Source of the DNA: Petrocella sp. FN5
GTDB lineage: Bacteria > Bacillota > Clostridia > Lachnospirales > Vallitaleaceae
Assembly: GCF_029210395.1 (NCBI RefSeq)
Contig: NZ_JARGDP010000032.1
Coordinates: forward strand, 1 to 33,108
Direction of reading: 5' to 3'
DNA length: 33,108 bases
Shown: piece by piece, positions 1 to 8,098 of the stretch
How positions within the stretch are numbered: the first letter of the stretch is position 1
How the letters are laid out: each line of letters opens with the position of its first letter
Position numbers and translations under genes: made by a program
Notes under the pieces: model-generated
The model's input: the letters and a program-made list of their open reading frames with translations, nothing else
Told to the model about the DNA's origin: nothing
Databases searched by the model: none

Positions 1-7
1 CATATGT

Positions 8-1477
8 ATGAATTACAATTTAAATAGAGCAATCAAAGCGAATATTGTTTTTATATGGTTTTTTGCATTTTTTCTAAGTTTAACAGCCTATATTAATGGC
101 GGTTTTTCTTACGGATTGAAAGCCCTAATCGCAACTTCAGTAACGGCTATACTCGTAACTTTAATTTATTGGATTCCTATGCCGATTGTTGCTAAGAGTG
201 AGTTGGTGATTTTTTTACCATTTTTTGCCTCCATTGGTTTGTCAGTTGTTAATGGTGGCGTTGCGCGCATGTTTAACATTTATATTTTGGCACTTGTCAT
301 GCAAGCCTTGTATTTTAATTATAAGCGCATGATTACTGTAGGTGGTACAATGACGGGGATTTTAGTTATTCTATATATAATCAATCCCAATCTACTCATT
401 GATCCTGGTATGGGATTAGGGGATTTCATTCCTAGAATTGGGGCTACTTTTAGTTCTTATTTTGTCCTTGTTTTATTGAGTAAATGGGGGCAAGAAATGG
501 TGATGAACGCAGAAACAGAAGCAGAAAAAAGTCTAAATGCTTTAGAAGCTTTGAATAACCTTTTTAATGAAGTTAAGAATTCTTCGCTACAATTAAAAGA
601 ATCTACTGAAGGTAGTACGAAAAAAATGAAAGAAAATAGAGATGGAAATAAATTAATTAATACTGCGATTCAAGAACTTGCACAGAGTGTTGATGAGGCC
701 GCGTCAACCGTTTCGGAAATTAACACCAGTGTTAGTGTTTCAGGTCAAAATGTGGAAAAAACATATCAAATCATGTCTCAAGTGGATTCTTTATTTGACA
801 ATCTTGAAGCGGCTTTTTCCGAGAGTTCACATTCTATAGATATTATGTCAGGTGCAATTTCTAAGATGGATGAAACGATGACAGAAAGCTTTTCGACCAT
901 CAAAGATTTGTCTAATAGGATGCTAGATATTCAGCTTCATCTGGATGGTATTGTGACGATTGCTGAACAGACGAATCTTTTGGCCTTAAACGCTTCAATT
1001 GAAGCTGCAAGAGCTGGTGAACATGGTCGTGGTTTTTCAGTAGTTGCAGATGAAATAAGAAAACTGTCTATTGAGAGTAGAACATTTGCAGATGATATTC
1101 GACGGATAACATCTCAGTTAATGGAAGCGACTCAATCCGCAATGAGTAAAGCGGAAATAGGTCAAGTGGCAACTTCAGAAGGCGTTGAAGCAATGAACCG
1201 ACTAAATGATCATTTTTCTATTGTTAATCGTGATTTCAAACATGCAGGAGACAATTTAGATGATGAATCAAAGTTTATTAAGAGCATTCATAGCGAATTC
1301 TCTAAAATCGAGGATGCGATTACGAGCATTGCAGCAATTCTAGAAGAAAATGCTGCACACTTTCAAGAAATAGCATCCAGAGTTAGCGTTCAATCTGAAA
1401 TAACAAATGCAGTTACGGATGATATTGCGAATGTTGCTCTAGTAGGTAAACAACTATATGAGAGGGTAAGTCGGTAA
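8..1477 (+). CDS. Methyl-accepting chemotaxis protein, six-helix membrane sensor
   Basis: This is a chemoreceptor that would signal to CheA/CheW at the cytoplasmic membrane. The first ~165 residues are strongly hydrophobic and read as about six closely spaced membrane helices, without a large extracellular sensing domain. A long helical region follows, carrying the MCP signalling tip ([19 protein letters not shown], near residues 319-337, then [14 protein letters not shown]). I see no clear HAMP domain between membrane part and coiled coil. The frame stays open to the left edge, so the start at 8 is not certain and a few more residues could lie upstream. The acetyltransferase begins one base after the stop. 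The ligand is unknown; a multi-helix N-terminus could sense a membrane or redox cue, but that is inference. Confidence 0.9.
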   Translation: MNYNLNRAIKANIVFIWFFAFFLSLTAYINGGFSYGLKALIATSVTAILVTLIYWIPMPIVAKSELVIFLPFFASIGLSVVNGGVARMFNIYILALVMQALYFNYKRMITVGGTMTGILVILYIINPNLLIDPGMGLGDFIPRIGATFSSYFVLVLLSKWGQEMVMNAETEAEKSLNALEALNNLFNEVKNSSLQLKESTEGSTKKMKENRDGNKLINTAIQELAQSVDEAASTVSEINTSVSVSGQNVEKTYQIMSQVDSLFDNLEAAFSESSHSIDIMSGAISKMDETMTESFSTIKDLSNRMLDIQLHLDGIVTIAEQTNLLALNASIEAARAGEHGRGFSVVADEIRKLSIESRTFADDIRRITSQLMEATQSAMSKAEIGQVATSEGVEAMNRLNDHFSIVNRDFKHAGDNLDDESKFIKSIHSEFSKIEDAITSIAAILEENAAHFQEIASRVSVQSEITNAVTDDIANVALVGKQLYERVSR

Positions 1478-1478
1478 G

Positions 1479-2033
1479 ATGGATATTTTATTACAACAAG
1501 GTACAGTATTAGATTTGGAAATGATATTACCTAGTTACGTCGATTTATTTCCGGAGCAAGAACGGAAAACGACTTCAGTATTGAAAAAACTTTTAGGTAC
1601 AAGAGATTACATTTTATATAAAATAGTTAATGAACAAAACAGCGCTTATATGGGTTTTGTCTTATTACTTCAACTGGATGACTCAAGTGCGATTTGGCTT
1701 GATTTTATAGGTATTGACAAGACCTATCAGGGTTATGGGATTGGTTCGAAAGTTTTGAATCTTTTGAAAAAAAAGTATTCTATGGGATATAAGGGCATGT
1801 ATTTTGAAGTGGAATGCTTAGATGAAAATCCGGATACAGCCCGTCGCATCAAATTCTATGAAAAATTTGGTGCTAAAGCTTTAAAGGTTGACTATAATTT
1901 ACCGACTCAACAAGGAGATTTACCCATGTTGTTGTATTATCAGCCTCTTTCTAATGAACAACTTCCGTCACAAAAAGAAGTCGATGAAGTTATAAGAAAA
2001 GCGCATCAATTTATACATTTTGATTTATTGTAA
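1479..2033 (+). CDS. GNAT family N-acetyltransferase
   Basis: This is a predicted acetyl-CoA-dependent N-acetyltransferase of the GNAT fold, 184 residues. Motif A is visible as IGIDKTYQGYGIGSKVL (Q-x-x-G-x-G acetyl-CoA pyrophosphate loop, near residues 78-94), followed by a strand (GMYFEVECL) and a helix with RRIKFYEKFGAK, typical of motif B. The acceptor substrate cannot be inferred. It starts one base after the chemoreceptor stop, so the two are probably co-transcribed; the ribosome binding site (GAGAGGG) is rather far from the ATG, which suggests coupling to the upstream gene. The transcription unit ends in a strong hairpin just after the stop codon. Confidence 0.85.
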   Translation: MDILLQQGTVLDLEMILPSYVDLFPEQERKTTSVLKKLLGTRDYILYKIVNEQNSAYMGFVLLLQLDDSSAIWLDFIGIDKTYQGYGIGSKVLNLLKKKYSMGYKGMYFEVECLDENPDTARRIKFYEKFGAKALKVDYNLPTQQGDLPMLLYYQPLSNEQLPSQKEVDEVIRKAHQFIHFDLL

Positions 2034-2036
2034 ACT

Positions 2037-2070
2037 AAAGGCGTCAAAACTACATAGTTTTGACGCCTTT
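2037..2070 (+). terminator. Intrinsic terminator after the acetyltransferase gene
   Basis: A 16-bp perfect inverted repeat (2037-2052 with 2055-2070, core GGCGTCAAAACTA) has a CA centre and ends in TTT. Because the arms begin with AAA and end with TTT, it could act in both directions. Confidence 0.8.
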
Positions 2071-2293
2071 TACCATTAATATAGTTAACTCAACTTTCCC
2101 AGATGATTTCTAAGTTCTTGTCTATCATGCTCTCCTATTTCACCGCAGACGAAAAGGTGAATTTTTTGCTTAAACCTGTGGATTATCATTACTAAGAAAT
2201 CCTACAAGAGGTAACATAGGATACCGATTAGTTATCTTGTTATGGATATAATAAGCACATAAGTTAAAGCAATTATTTAGAAAGGAGCCATTC
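2071..2293 (+). promoter_or_regulatory. Upstream region of the sulfur module, possible activator-dependent promoter
   Basis: A perfect -10 hexamer TATAAT lies at 2247-2252, about 42 bases before the start codon at 2294, but no recognisable -35 box stands 16-18 bases upstream of it. This is what an activator-dependent promoter often looks like; that reading is inference. A weak 6-bp inverted repeat TTCACC/GGTGAA (2139-2144 with 2156-2161) followed by six T's may be a minor terminator or nothing. No ORF is evident in this stretch. Confidence 0.3.
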
Positions 2294-2974
2294 ATGTCGA
2301 ATCCTAGGTATGCAAATCTTCAAAAAGTAAGAAACGATAAAAGAACCTATTCCATTACGCCAAGGATTGCTGGTGGTTTTATTACACCGGATAATATGAT
2401 CCGCCTTGCAGAAGTGGCAAGAAAATATAAAGCAACCCTTAAAATCACATCAGGTCAAAGGGTGATGATTATTGGTCTTAAAGCAGAAGAGGTAGACGCT
2501 GCATGGGCAGATCTCGGTATGGAACCGGGTGTCTTGTCCCCTTATTCAGTAAAAAATGTTGAGATGTGTCCGGCTTCCTTTTGTAAAAGAGCCAAACAGA
2601 ATTCCATGAAGGTCAGCATGACCTTAGAAAAGCGTTACTACGGAAAACCGGCACCTAATAGGGTTAAAATAGCCGTAGCCGGTTGTAGAAATGCCTGTAC
2701 AAGTGCCAATGCCAAGGACATCGTGGTTTTGGCAGATATAGAAGGCTACATTGTCCGCGTCGGTGGAAGCGCAGGCTTTCACCCGAGACTACCGGACGAA
2801 GTTGCAAGTCATCTTACTGAAGAAGAAGTTTTTATTATGGTCGATGCGGTGTTTGATACCTATTGTGAGATGGCAGATACCGGTGAAAAGCTGGGCATAA
2901 TGATTGATCGCGTCGGTTTTGATGATTATAAAAAAGCGGTTCTTGCCACCTATGAAAAAAGAAAGGAAATATGA
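2294..2974 (+). CDS. Small siroheme/4Fe-4S sulfite (or nitrite) reductase-like protein
   Basis: This is a single-subunit member of the sulfite/nitrite reductase superfamily, 226 residues, close in size to the ~27 kDa low-spin assimilatory-type sulfite reductase of Desulfovibrio vulgaris. An N-terminal ferredoxin-like half (GGFITPDNMIRLAEVARKY) precedes the coupled siroheme and 4Fe-4S site: C92/C97 (CPASFCKRA) and C131/C135 (GCRNACTSA). The first pair is spaced CX4C, where the larger enzymes have CX5C; the second is the usual CX3C. The likely reaction is six-electron reduction of sulfite to sulfide or of nitrite to ammonia, in the cytoplasm. It has a good ribosome binding site (AAAGGAG). The adjoining asr genes favour sulfite; the electron donor is unknown. 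Confidence 0.8.
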   Translation: MSNPRYANLQKVRNDKRTYSITPRIAGGFITPDNMIRLAEVARKYKATLKITSGQRVMIIGLKAEEVDAAWADLGMEPGVLSPYSVKNVEMCPASFCKRAKQNSMKVSMTLEKRYYGKPAPNRVKIAVAGCRNACTSANAKDIVVLADIEGYIVRVGGSAGFHPRLPDEVASHLTEEEVFIMVDAVFDTYCEMADTGEKLGIMIDRVGFDDYKKAVLATYEKRKEI

Positions 2975-2975
2975 T

Positions 2976-3605
2976 ATGAGCTTATTCTTAGCACCTATTC
3001 ACACGTGGTTGTTTAACAAAATTAAATTATTTGAAGAGATTGAGCAGGATATTATTAAGCAATTCCCCTTGATCTTAACACAGGACTACTTAAGAGTGAT
3101 TTATGATGATTATGGGTATCCTATGGGAGATGAACCTATTGAGTCCTTGATTGATACAAGTAATATCCATGGTTGGCTTCAAACCAGTATTAATAGAGCG
3201 GAGCAAAGACAAGCCGCGATCATTAAAGTCCTAAATGATCAAGTCAAAGAAGCAGCAGATACAGTGGTAGCGGTATACTACAATAAGGGAAAAGAAAAAG
3301 CCATTGAGCGAAATGAAACATTCACAGATCCTAATCAGATTTTTGTGACACTTAATGATTATCTCCTAGAAGGTATGCCATGTGACCGAGTTAATGAAGT
3401 CATACAACAAGATGATCAACAAGTTATATGGTTAACCAATCTATGTGTCCATCAAGACAATTGGATATCCGAAGGGATGGACGTTGGTTACTATTACGAT
3501 TTTAGAGCGGCCTTTATCAAAGGGTTTGTTGAAGGAAAAACAACAAATTTCAATTACCAGTATGAAAAAGAACCCAAGCAAAAACATACAATAATGAGAG
3601 CTTAG
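2976..3605 (+). CDS. Uncharacterised protein between siroheme reductase and DUF1858 genes
   Basis: I do not recognise a family. The protein is 209 residues, soluble, acidic to neutral, with no signal peptide or membrane helix. The frame is open further upstream (from 2904), but the ATG at 2976 is preferred: it lies one base after the preceding stop and has AAAGGA about eight bases upstream. Features that can be seen are a tryptophan- and tyrosine-rich C-terminal half with a Cys-x-His (NLCVHQDNW) and a lone MPCDR cysteine. Its tight position between a siroheme reductase and a small redox-type DUF1858 protein suggests a role in electron delivery, cofactor insertion or substrate handling for the reductase. 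That is inference from context only. Confidence 0.6.
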   Translation: MSLFLAPIHTWLFNKIKLFEEIEQDIIKQFPLILTQDYLRVIYDDYGYPMGDEPIESLIDTSNIHGWLQTSINRAEQRQAAIIKVLNDQVKEAADTVVAVYYNKGKEKAIERNETFTDPNQIFVTLNDYLLEGMPCDRVNEVIQQDDQQVIWLTNLCVHQDNWISEGMDVGYYYDFRAAFIKGFVEGKTTNFNYQYEKEPKQKHTIMRA

Positions 3606-3620
3606 AAAAGGAGAAACGAT

Positions 3621-3806
3621 ATGAACATTACAAAAGATATGTTAATCAGTGAAATCTTAAGTAAGAAAGCGGATGCAGCAGGTATATTGATGGCCAATGG
3701 CATGGGATGCTTAGGTTGCCCTTCATCTCAAATGGAATCTCTAAGTCAAGCGGCAGAAATCCATGGTCTTAACATCGAAGATCTTATTCATCAACTTAAT
3801 CAGTAG
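3621..3806 (+). CDS. DUF1858 small redox-type protein
   Basis: This 61-residue protein fits the DUF1858 / hybrid-cluster-protein-associated disulfide domain family. The family hallmark is present: an N-terminal ITKDMLISEILSKKADAAGI segment, then a cysteine pair in a tight turn (GMGCLGCPSSQ, C30 and C33), then a helix ending HGLNIEDLIHQLN. Members are usually found beside redox metalloenzymes and are thought to use the CxxC in thiol or metal chemistry; no reaction is established. It has a strong ribosome binding site (AAAGGAGAAA) and is the third gene of the run that starts with the small siroheme reductase. Confidence 0.85.
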   Translation: MNITKDMLISEILSKKADAAGILMANGMGCLGCPSSQMESLSQAAEIHGLNIEDLIHQLNQ

Positions 3807-3814
3807 AAGGAGAT

Positions 3815-3866
3815 AAAAAGCACAAGGCCATTAAAAACATCAAGATTAATGGCTGACGGCTTTTTT
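3815..3866 (+). terminator. Probable bipartite hairpin terminator
   Basis: A lower stem AAAAAGC/GCTTTTT (3815-3821 with 3859-3865) and an upper 8-bp stem GCCATTAA/TTAATGGC (3827-3834 with 3846-3853) enclose a 5x5 internal loop; the 3' side ends in a run of six T's. The internal loop makes it weaker than a classic terminator, so partial readthrough into the channel gene is likely. I could not find a convincing promoter between here and 3948. Confidence 0.5.
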
Positions 3867-3947
3867 CTTAAGATTAGTTTTGACCCTTTTAAGCATGGGT
3901 GGAACTTTTATTAAAAATATGATAACTTTAGAGAGAAAGGTACTCCT

Positions 3948-4718
3948 ATGTATAAAGAAATCCTTACGTTGGTTGGCCAAGGGGCCGTTAATAAGATTAA
4001 CTTCATGAAAAGTGGTATTGGCAGATATCTCGTCGCATCTGGTTTGGCAGGTGCCTATGTGGGTATAGGTATTATACTCATTATGGTGATTGGCAGTACA
4101 GCACAAGTGGCCGGTAGTCCTTATGGAAAGATCTACATGGGGCTTGGTTTTGGAATCGCACTGAGTTTAGTCATTATGTCCGGATCGGAGCTTTTTACAG
4201 GGAATAATCTGGTTCATGTTATGGGTATTTTTGACAAAAAAATAACACTTTCGGATGCCAGTAAAAGCTGGGGACTAAGTTACACTGGTAATTTCATAGG
4301 TTCCATCATCATTGGTACGCTTTTTTATATGACGGGTATTGAAGGTAATGCCGTTGGTGAATTTGTCCTTCAAGTATCAGAAGTGAAGATGAACGGATCG
4401 TTTGTTGAACTTTTTTTCAAAGGTATACTATGTAATATTTTGGTTTGTCTTGCCGTCTTATCCTCGATTAAACTTAAGAGTGAATCCGGCAAGCTCATTA
4501 TGATTTTCTGGTGTCTGTTTGCTTTTATAGCTACAGGAATGGAACACAGCATTGCAAACATGACCATTTTTACCATTGGTCTATGGTTGGAGCATCCGGA
4601 AACTGTATCTGTATTAGGTGTTTTTAAAAATCTGATTCCGGTAACCCTTGGAAATTTTGTTGGTGGTGGTCTGATTCTGGGTGGCAGTTACTATTTTATG
4701 GGGCGCGATAAGATTTGA
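3948..4718 (+). CDS. FNT family channel, probable hydrosulfide or formate/nitrite transporter
   Basis: This is a membrane channel of the formate/nitrite transporter family, 256 residues with six predicted helices, expected to assemble as a pentamer. Family landmarks are the first broken-helix motif SGSELFTGNNLVHV and the pore histidine in GMEHSIANM, followed by a second re-entrant stretch (VTLGNFVGGGLILGG). It lies 31 bases upstream of asrA. The FNT member encoded next to asrABC in Clostridioides difficile is a hydrosulfide channel that releases the HS- made by sulfite reduction, so sulfide export is the best guess here. Formate or nitrite transport cannot be excluded from sequence. Confidence 0.85.
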   Translation: MYKEILTLVGQGAVNKINFMKSGIGRYLVASGLAGAYVGIGIILIMVIGSTAQVAGSPYGKIYMGLGFGIALSLVIMSGSELFTGNNLVHVMGIFDKKITLSDASKSWGLSYTGNFIGSIIIGTLFYMTGIEGNAVGEFVLQVSEVKMNGSFVELFFKGILCNILVCLAVLSSIKLKSESGKLIMIFWCLFAFIATGMEHSIANMTIFTIGLWLEHPETVSVLGVFKNLIPVTLGNFVGGGLILGGSYYFMGRDKI

Positions 4719-4749
4719 GTATAAAATAGAAGGATAAAGGAGTGAAGTT

Positions 4750-5769
4750 ATGGGGTATGAACTGACACAGCAAGAGATGAAGGCATATTTTAAAACACTA
4801 ACCAAGCAATATAGGTTGGTGGGTCCAATCCGAGAAAAGGCAAAAGGTAGCTTTTCAGATACGGATAAAATTGTTTATGGGGTCTTTGAAGACATTGAAG
4901 ATTTGGTATTAGAGGAAAAGGCCTTTTACTCGCCTAAAGAGTTTTTAATGCCAATTAGAGAAACCTTGTTCCATTTTATAGATGGACAGATTGTGGAACC
5001 TAAAATAGATACCAAGCCAATCCTAATATTTGCCAGGCCCTGTGATTTGAACGGCATTAGGCGATTGGACACCATATTCCTTAAAAATGGGGATATTAAG
5101 GACGCTTATTATGAACGTAGAAGGCAATTGGTCAAATATGTTATGATTGAGTGTAGGGAGGGGTTTGACACCTGTTTTTGCGTCTCTATGGGATCTAATA
5201 CCTATACAGATTACGAAGCGGCCATTCGCTTCGAGGGTGACCATTCCTTATTAGAAGTTGTGGACTCTACACTGGTTACCCAAGACTTGAGTCGGGTGAG
5301 GAAAACAGATTTTGTGCCTGAATATATTAAAGAAAATAAAGTCAAAGTGGAGATACCACCAACAGACAAGGTGAACAAGAGCCTTTTTGAACACCCTTTA
5401 TGGAAAGAATACACAAGAAGATGTATTGCCTGCGGCCGTTGTAATACGTCCTGTATTACCTGTTCTTGTTTTACCATGCAGGATGTTGAAGTAAGTGATG
5501 ATGGTCTGCTGGATGAACGCCGACGAGTTTGGGCAAGTTGTCATATTAAAGGCTACACAGATATGGCCGGGGGACATGGTTTTAGAAAACAAAATGGTGA
5601 AAGAATGCGTTTTAAAACCATGCACAAAATCAATGACTATCATAAACGCTTTGGTGAGCATATGTGTGTTGGCTGTGGTCGATGTGATGATGTATGTCCG
5701 GAATACATTTCTTTTTCAAAATGTATCAACAAGCTATCCGAAATCATAAAGGAGGAAAGTCATGAATAA
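4750..5769 (+). CDS. asrA: Anaerobic sulfite reductase subunit A
   Basis: AsrA is the iron-sulfur electron-transfer subunit of the cytoplasmic dissimilatory-type AsrABC sulfite reductase. The protein is 339 residues, near the family length. Two 4Fe-4S motifs are visible in the C-terminal third: CIACGRCNTSCITCSC beginning at C225, and CVGCGRCDDVCP beginning at C306. The N-terminal part matches the beta subunit-type domain that passes electrons between the flavin subunit and the siroheme subunit (IFARPCDLNGIRRLD region). It has a strong ribosome binding site (AAAGGAG) and its end overlaps asrB by eight bases, which points to coupled translation. Confidence 0.95.
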   Translation: MGYELTQQEMKAYFKTLTKQYRLVGPIREKAKGSFSDTDKIVYGVFEDIEDLVLEEKAFYSPKEFLMPIRETLFHFIDGQIVEPKIDTKPILIFARPCDLNGIRRLDTIFLKNGDIKDAYYERRRQLVKYVMIECREGFDTCFCVSMGSNTYTDYEAAIRFEGDHSLLEVVDSTLVTQDLSRVRKTDFVPEYIKENKVKVEIPPTDKVNKSLFEHPLWKEYTRRCIACGRCNTSCITCSCFTMQDVEVSDDGLLDERRRVWASCHIKGYTDMAGGHGFRKQNGERMRFKTMHKINDYHKRFGEHMCVGCGRCDDVCPEYISFSKCINKLSEIIKEESHE

Positions 5770-6553
5770 TCCTTATATGCCAAGACCTTATACCTTAATA
5801 GCCACACAAAAAGAAACGGAAATAGATTCAACCTTCGTTTTTGAAGCCAAGGACCGGTTCGTGGGTGGTCAGTTTATGCAAGTCTCCCTTCCAGGTGTGG
5901 GCGAAGCCCCTATATCCATTTCTGATTTTGACGCGGATACCCTTACCATGACCATACGGAAAGTGGGCAGGGTTACAGATCGACTTTTTGCAATGAAGCC
6001 CGGTGAAACCTTGTATATGCGAGGACCTTATGGCAATGGTTTTAAACAGGCATGGTTTAAAGACAAAGACATGGTGGTTATAGCCGGTGGAACCGGTCTT
6101 GCACCTGTTAAAAATACCATTGATACCTTCATATCCAACCAGGCGGCTATAAAAGGTTTGCAGATCATTGTCGGCTTTAAAAGTCCAAAAGATGTTCTTT
6201 TTAAAGATATGCTTCACAAGTGGCAAGAACAGGTGCCTATAATCCTTACGGTTGATCAAGGGGATGATACGTGGCCTTATAAGGTTGGCCTTATTCCAAG
6301 CCATATTAAAGATTTGGATCTATCCGATGTAGAAAATAAGACGGTCATCCTCGTTGGTCCACCGATGATGATGAAATTCACCACCCTTGAGTTGTTACGT
6401 CTTGGTTTTGCTGAAGAAAATATTTGGGTATCTTTTGAACGTAAAATGAGTTGTGGTATCGGTAAATGCGGTCACTGTAAGATTGATGAAACTTATGTTT
6501 GCCTAGAAGGTCCCGTTTTTAACTATACCAAGGCAAAGACATTGTTGGACTAA
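5762..6553 (+). CDS. asrB: Anaerobic sulfite reductase subunit B (FAD/NADH subunit)
   Basis: AsrB is the flavin subunit that takes electrons from NADH and feeds AsrA/AsrC. At 263 residues it has a ferredoxin-reductase layout: an FAD-binding barrel (GGQFMQVSLPGVGEAPISIS), an NAD-binding half (VIAGGTGLAPVKNTID) and a C-terminal 2Fe-2S motif with four cysteines, C231, C236, C239 and C247 (MSCGIGKCGHC then YVC). The layout resembles the dihydroorotate dehydrogenase electron-transfer subunit, but the flanking asrA and asrC settle the assignment. Its ribosome binding site (AAGGAGG) lies inside the end of asrA. Confidence 0.95.
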   Translation: MNNPYMPRPYTLIATQKETEIDSTFVFEAKDRFVGGQFMQVSLPGVGEAPISISDFDADTLTMTIRKVGRVTDRLFAMKPGETLYMRGPYGNGFKQAWFKDKDMVVIAGGTGLAPVKNTIDTFISNQAAIKGLQIIVGFKSPKDVLFKDMLHKWQEQVPIILTVDQGDDTWPYKVGLIPSHIKDLDLSDVENKTVILVGPPMMMKFTTLELLRLGFAEENIWVSFERKMSCGIGKCGHCKIDETYVCLEGPVFNYTKAKTLLD

Positions 6554-6565
6554 GGAGGCGTGCTC

Positions 6566-7555
6566 ATGAGTATAGATCGAAAATTAGTGACAAAAAATGC
6601 CTATAGAATCACAAAAATTAGAAATAAAACCGCCCTTAGAGTCCGGGTTCCAGGTGGTCATTTAGAAGCCAAGTATTTTCAAATCATTCAGGAAGTCGCT
6701 GAAAAATATGGTGACGGTACGGTTCATTTAACCACCAGACAAGGTTTTGAATGTCCTGGGATCGACTTTGATCAAATCCCTCAAATCAATAAGATGATCC
6801 GCCCCCTTATTGAATCCTTGGGCCTTGATGTGGATTATGGTGATGGTGGCTATCCGGCAGCAGGTACAAGAAATATCTCTGCCTGCATAGGTAACCGTGT
6901 TTGTCCTTATGCCAATGATGACACGACCAGAATCGCAAATAGCCTTGAAAAAGCGGTTTATCCCCATGATTTTCATTTCAAAATCGCCGTAACCGGTTGT
7001 CCCAACGATTGTATTAAAGCCCATATGCAGGACTTTGGCATTATCTGTTTGACAGAGCCTCAATACGATAGTAAACGGTGTATCACTTGTGAGGCTTGCG
7101 TGGACAATTGTAAGAAGAAAGTGACCGGTGCCTTAAGTGTTAAGAATTTTAATATCGAAAGAGATATTGAAAAATGTATTGGTTGTGGTGAATGTATATT
7201 AAAATGTCCGGCTGGGGCATGGACGAGAAGCGAAGAAAAGTATTATAGAATGGTCATAATGGGCAGAACTGGTAAGAAAAACCCCAGATTGGCCATGCCC
7301 TTTATTAAGTGGGCAACAGAAGAAGAAATTACTCAAATCATTAAAAATACCTATGGTTTTGTAGAACGCTATATTGATACAAGTTTACCGAAAGAGCATA
7401 TCGGTTATATTGTAGATCGTATGGGTTATCAAGTCTTTAAAAAAGAAGTCTTAGAAGGTATCACGTTGAATCCAAAAGCCCTAGTGGCAGAACATATACA
7501 ATGGCATGGGTACCATTACAAAACAGATATGCAGTTTAACCATGAAGGTTTGTAG
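6566..7555 (+). CDS. asrC: Anaerobic sulfite reductase subunit C (siroheme subunit)
   Basis: AsrC is the catalytic subunit that reduces sulfite to sulfide at a siroheme coupled to a 4Fe-4S cluster. The siroheme/cluster cysteines are C107 and C113 (CIGNRVCPYA, CX5C) and C145 and C149 (GCPNDCIKAH, CX3C). An inserted ferredoxin domain gives two more clusters: CITCEACVDNC from C172 and CIGCGECILKCP from C204. The ATG at 6566 is chosen over a GTG at 6560 because TAAGGAGG at 6551-6558 gives correct spacing to it. The product is 329 residues. It needs siroheme, whose precursors are made by the hem/sir genes that follow. Confidence 0.95.
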   Translation: MSIDRKLVTKNAYRITKIRNKTALRVRVPGGHLEAKYFQIIQEVAEKYGDGTVHLTTRQGFECPGIDFDQIPQINKMIRPLIESLGLDVDYGDGGYPAAGTRNISACIGNRVCPYANDDTTRIANSLEKAVYPHDFHFKIAVTGCPNDCIKAHMQDFGIICLTEPQYDSKRCITCEACVDNCKKKVTGALSVKNFNIERDIEKCIGCGECILKCPAGAWTRSEEKYYRMVIMGRTGKKNPRLAMPFIKWATEEEITQIIKNTYGFVERYIDTSLPKEHIGYIVDRMGYQVFKKEVLEGITLNPKALVAEHIQWHGYHYKTDMQFNHEGL

Positions 7556-7572
7556 ATAAGGGGGTCTATATC

Positions 7573-8034
7573 ATGCAAGAAATATTTTTACTGGAAGATT
7601 TACTGGATGTGCTCATTGATATTGAGGTGATGGGTCAAGGGCATTATAAAGATTTGGCCAATAAAGCTGGAGAAGAGAAGTTGACAGAACTTTTCATGGC
7701 CCTGGCCAAGCAGGAAGAAGCCCATGAAAAACTTTATAAGTCCCTCAAAGAGCAATATGTGAATTATACGACCAGTGACGTTGACGAGGAATATAGGGCT
7801 TATCTAGAGGCTTTAATTAATGACAACATTGACTTTATGACCCAGAAAAAAGAGGTTATGAATCTGGAGGAAGCTTTTGACTTGGCTTTTCGACTTGAAA
7901 AAGATACCATATTATTTCTTAGAGAGGCACAAAAACATCTACCAGAAGTTGAACATGATAAGATTGAGGGTTTGGTGGCACAGGAACAATCTCATATCGT
8001 CATGCTTAGACAATACAGATCTCAGATGATATAA
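7573..8034 (+). CDS. Rubrerythrin-like ferritin-fold protein
   Basis: This is a four-helix diiron-type protein of 153 residues without a rubredoxin domain. Iron-ligand type residues recur in two helical pairs: E18/H24 region (IEVMGQGHYKDLA), EEAHEKLY, RLEKDTILFLREAQKH and EQSHIVML. Rubrerythrin-like proteins remove peroxide or hold iron in anaerobes, so this one may protect the oxygen-sensitive Asr clusters; that link is inference. It begins 17 bases after asrC with AAGGGGG ahead of the ATG, so it is part of the same transcript, which then meets a hairpin terminator. Confidence 0.8.
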   Translation: MQEIFLLEDLLDVLIDIEVMGQGHYKDLANKAGEEKLTELFMALAKQEEAHEKLYKSLKEQYVNYTTSDVDEEYRAYLEALINDNIDFMTQKKEVMNLEEAFDLAFRLEKDTILFLREAQKHLPEVEHDKIEGLVAQEQSHIVMLRQYRSQMI

Positions 8035-8037
8035 TAT

Positions 8038-8073
8038 AGGGCAAGGGTGCTTCGGTGTCCTTGCTCTTTATTT
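8038..8073 (+). terminator. UUCG-loop terminator between the asr operon and hemA
   Basis: Arms 8038-8050 and 8055-8067 pair over 13 positions (a few G-U) around a cUUCGg tetraloop, followed by the T-rich TTATTTATAC. Only ~30 bases separate it from the hemA start and no promoter is visible in them, so partial readthrough or a promoter inside the upstream gene is implied. Confidence 0.7.
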
Positions 8074-8098
8074 ATACTTTTCTTGGAAAGGATATACG

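Noticed and set aside
2139-2167. TTCACC/GGTGAA inverted repeat with T run as a terminator
   Set aside because: Only six base pairs with an 11-base loop, and a far stronger terminator already stands 70 bases upstream. Kept as a remark only.
3880-3923. Promoter TTGACC ... TATGAT ahead of the FNT channel gene
   Set aside because: The two boxes are 32 bases apart, far from the 16-18 needed, and no alternative hexamer at correct spacing is convincing.
5828-6304. Long antisense ORF of 158 codons opposite asrB
   Set aside because: Its length follows from the codon bias of asrB on the other strand. asrB is strongly supported and the antisense frame lacks a ribosome binding site and domain features.
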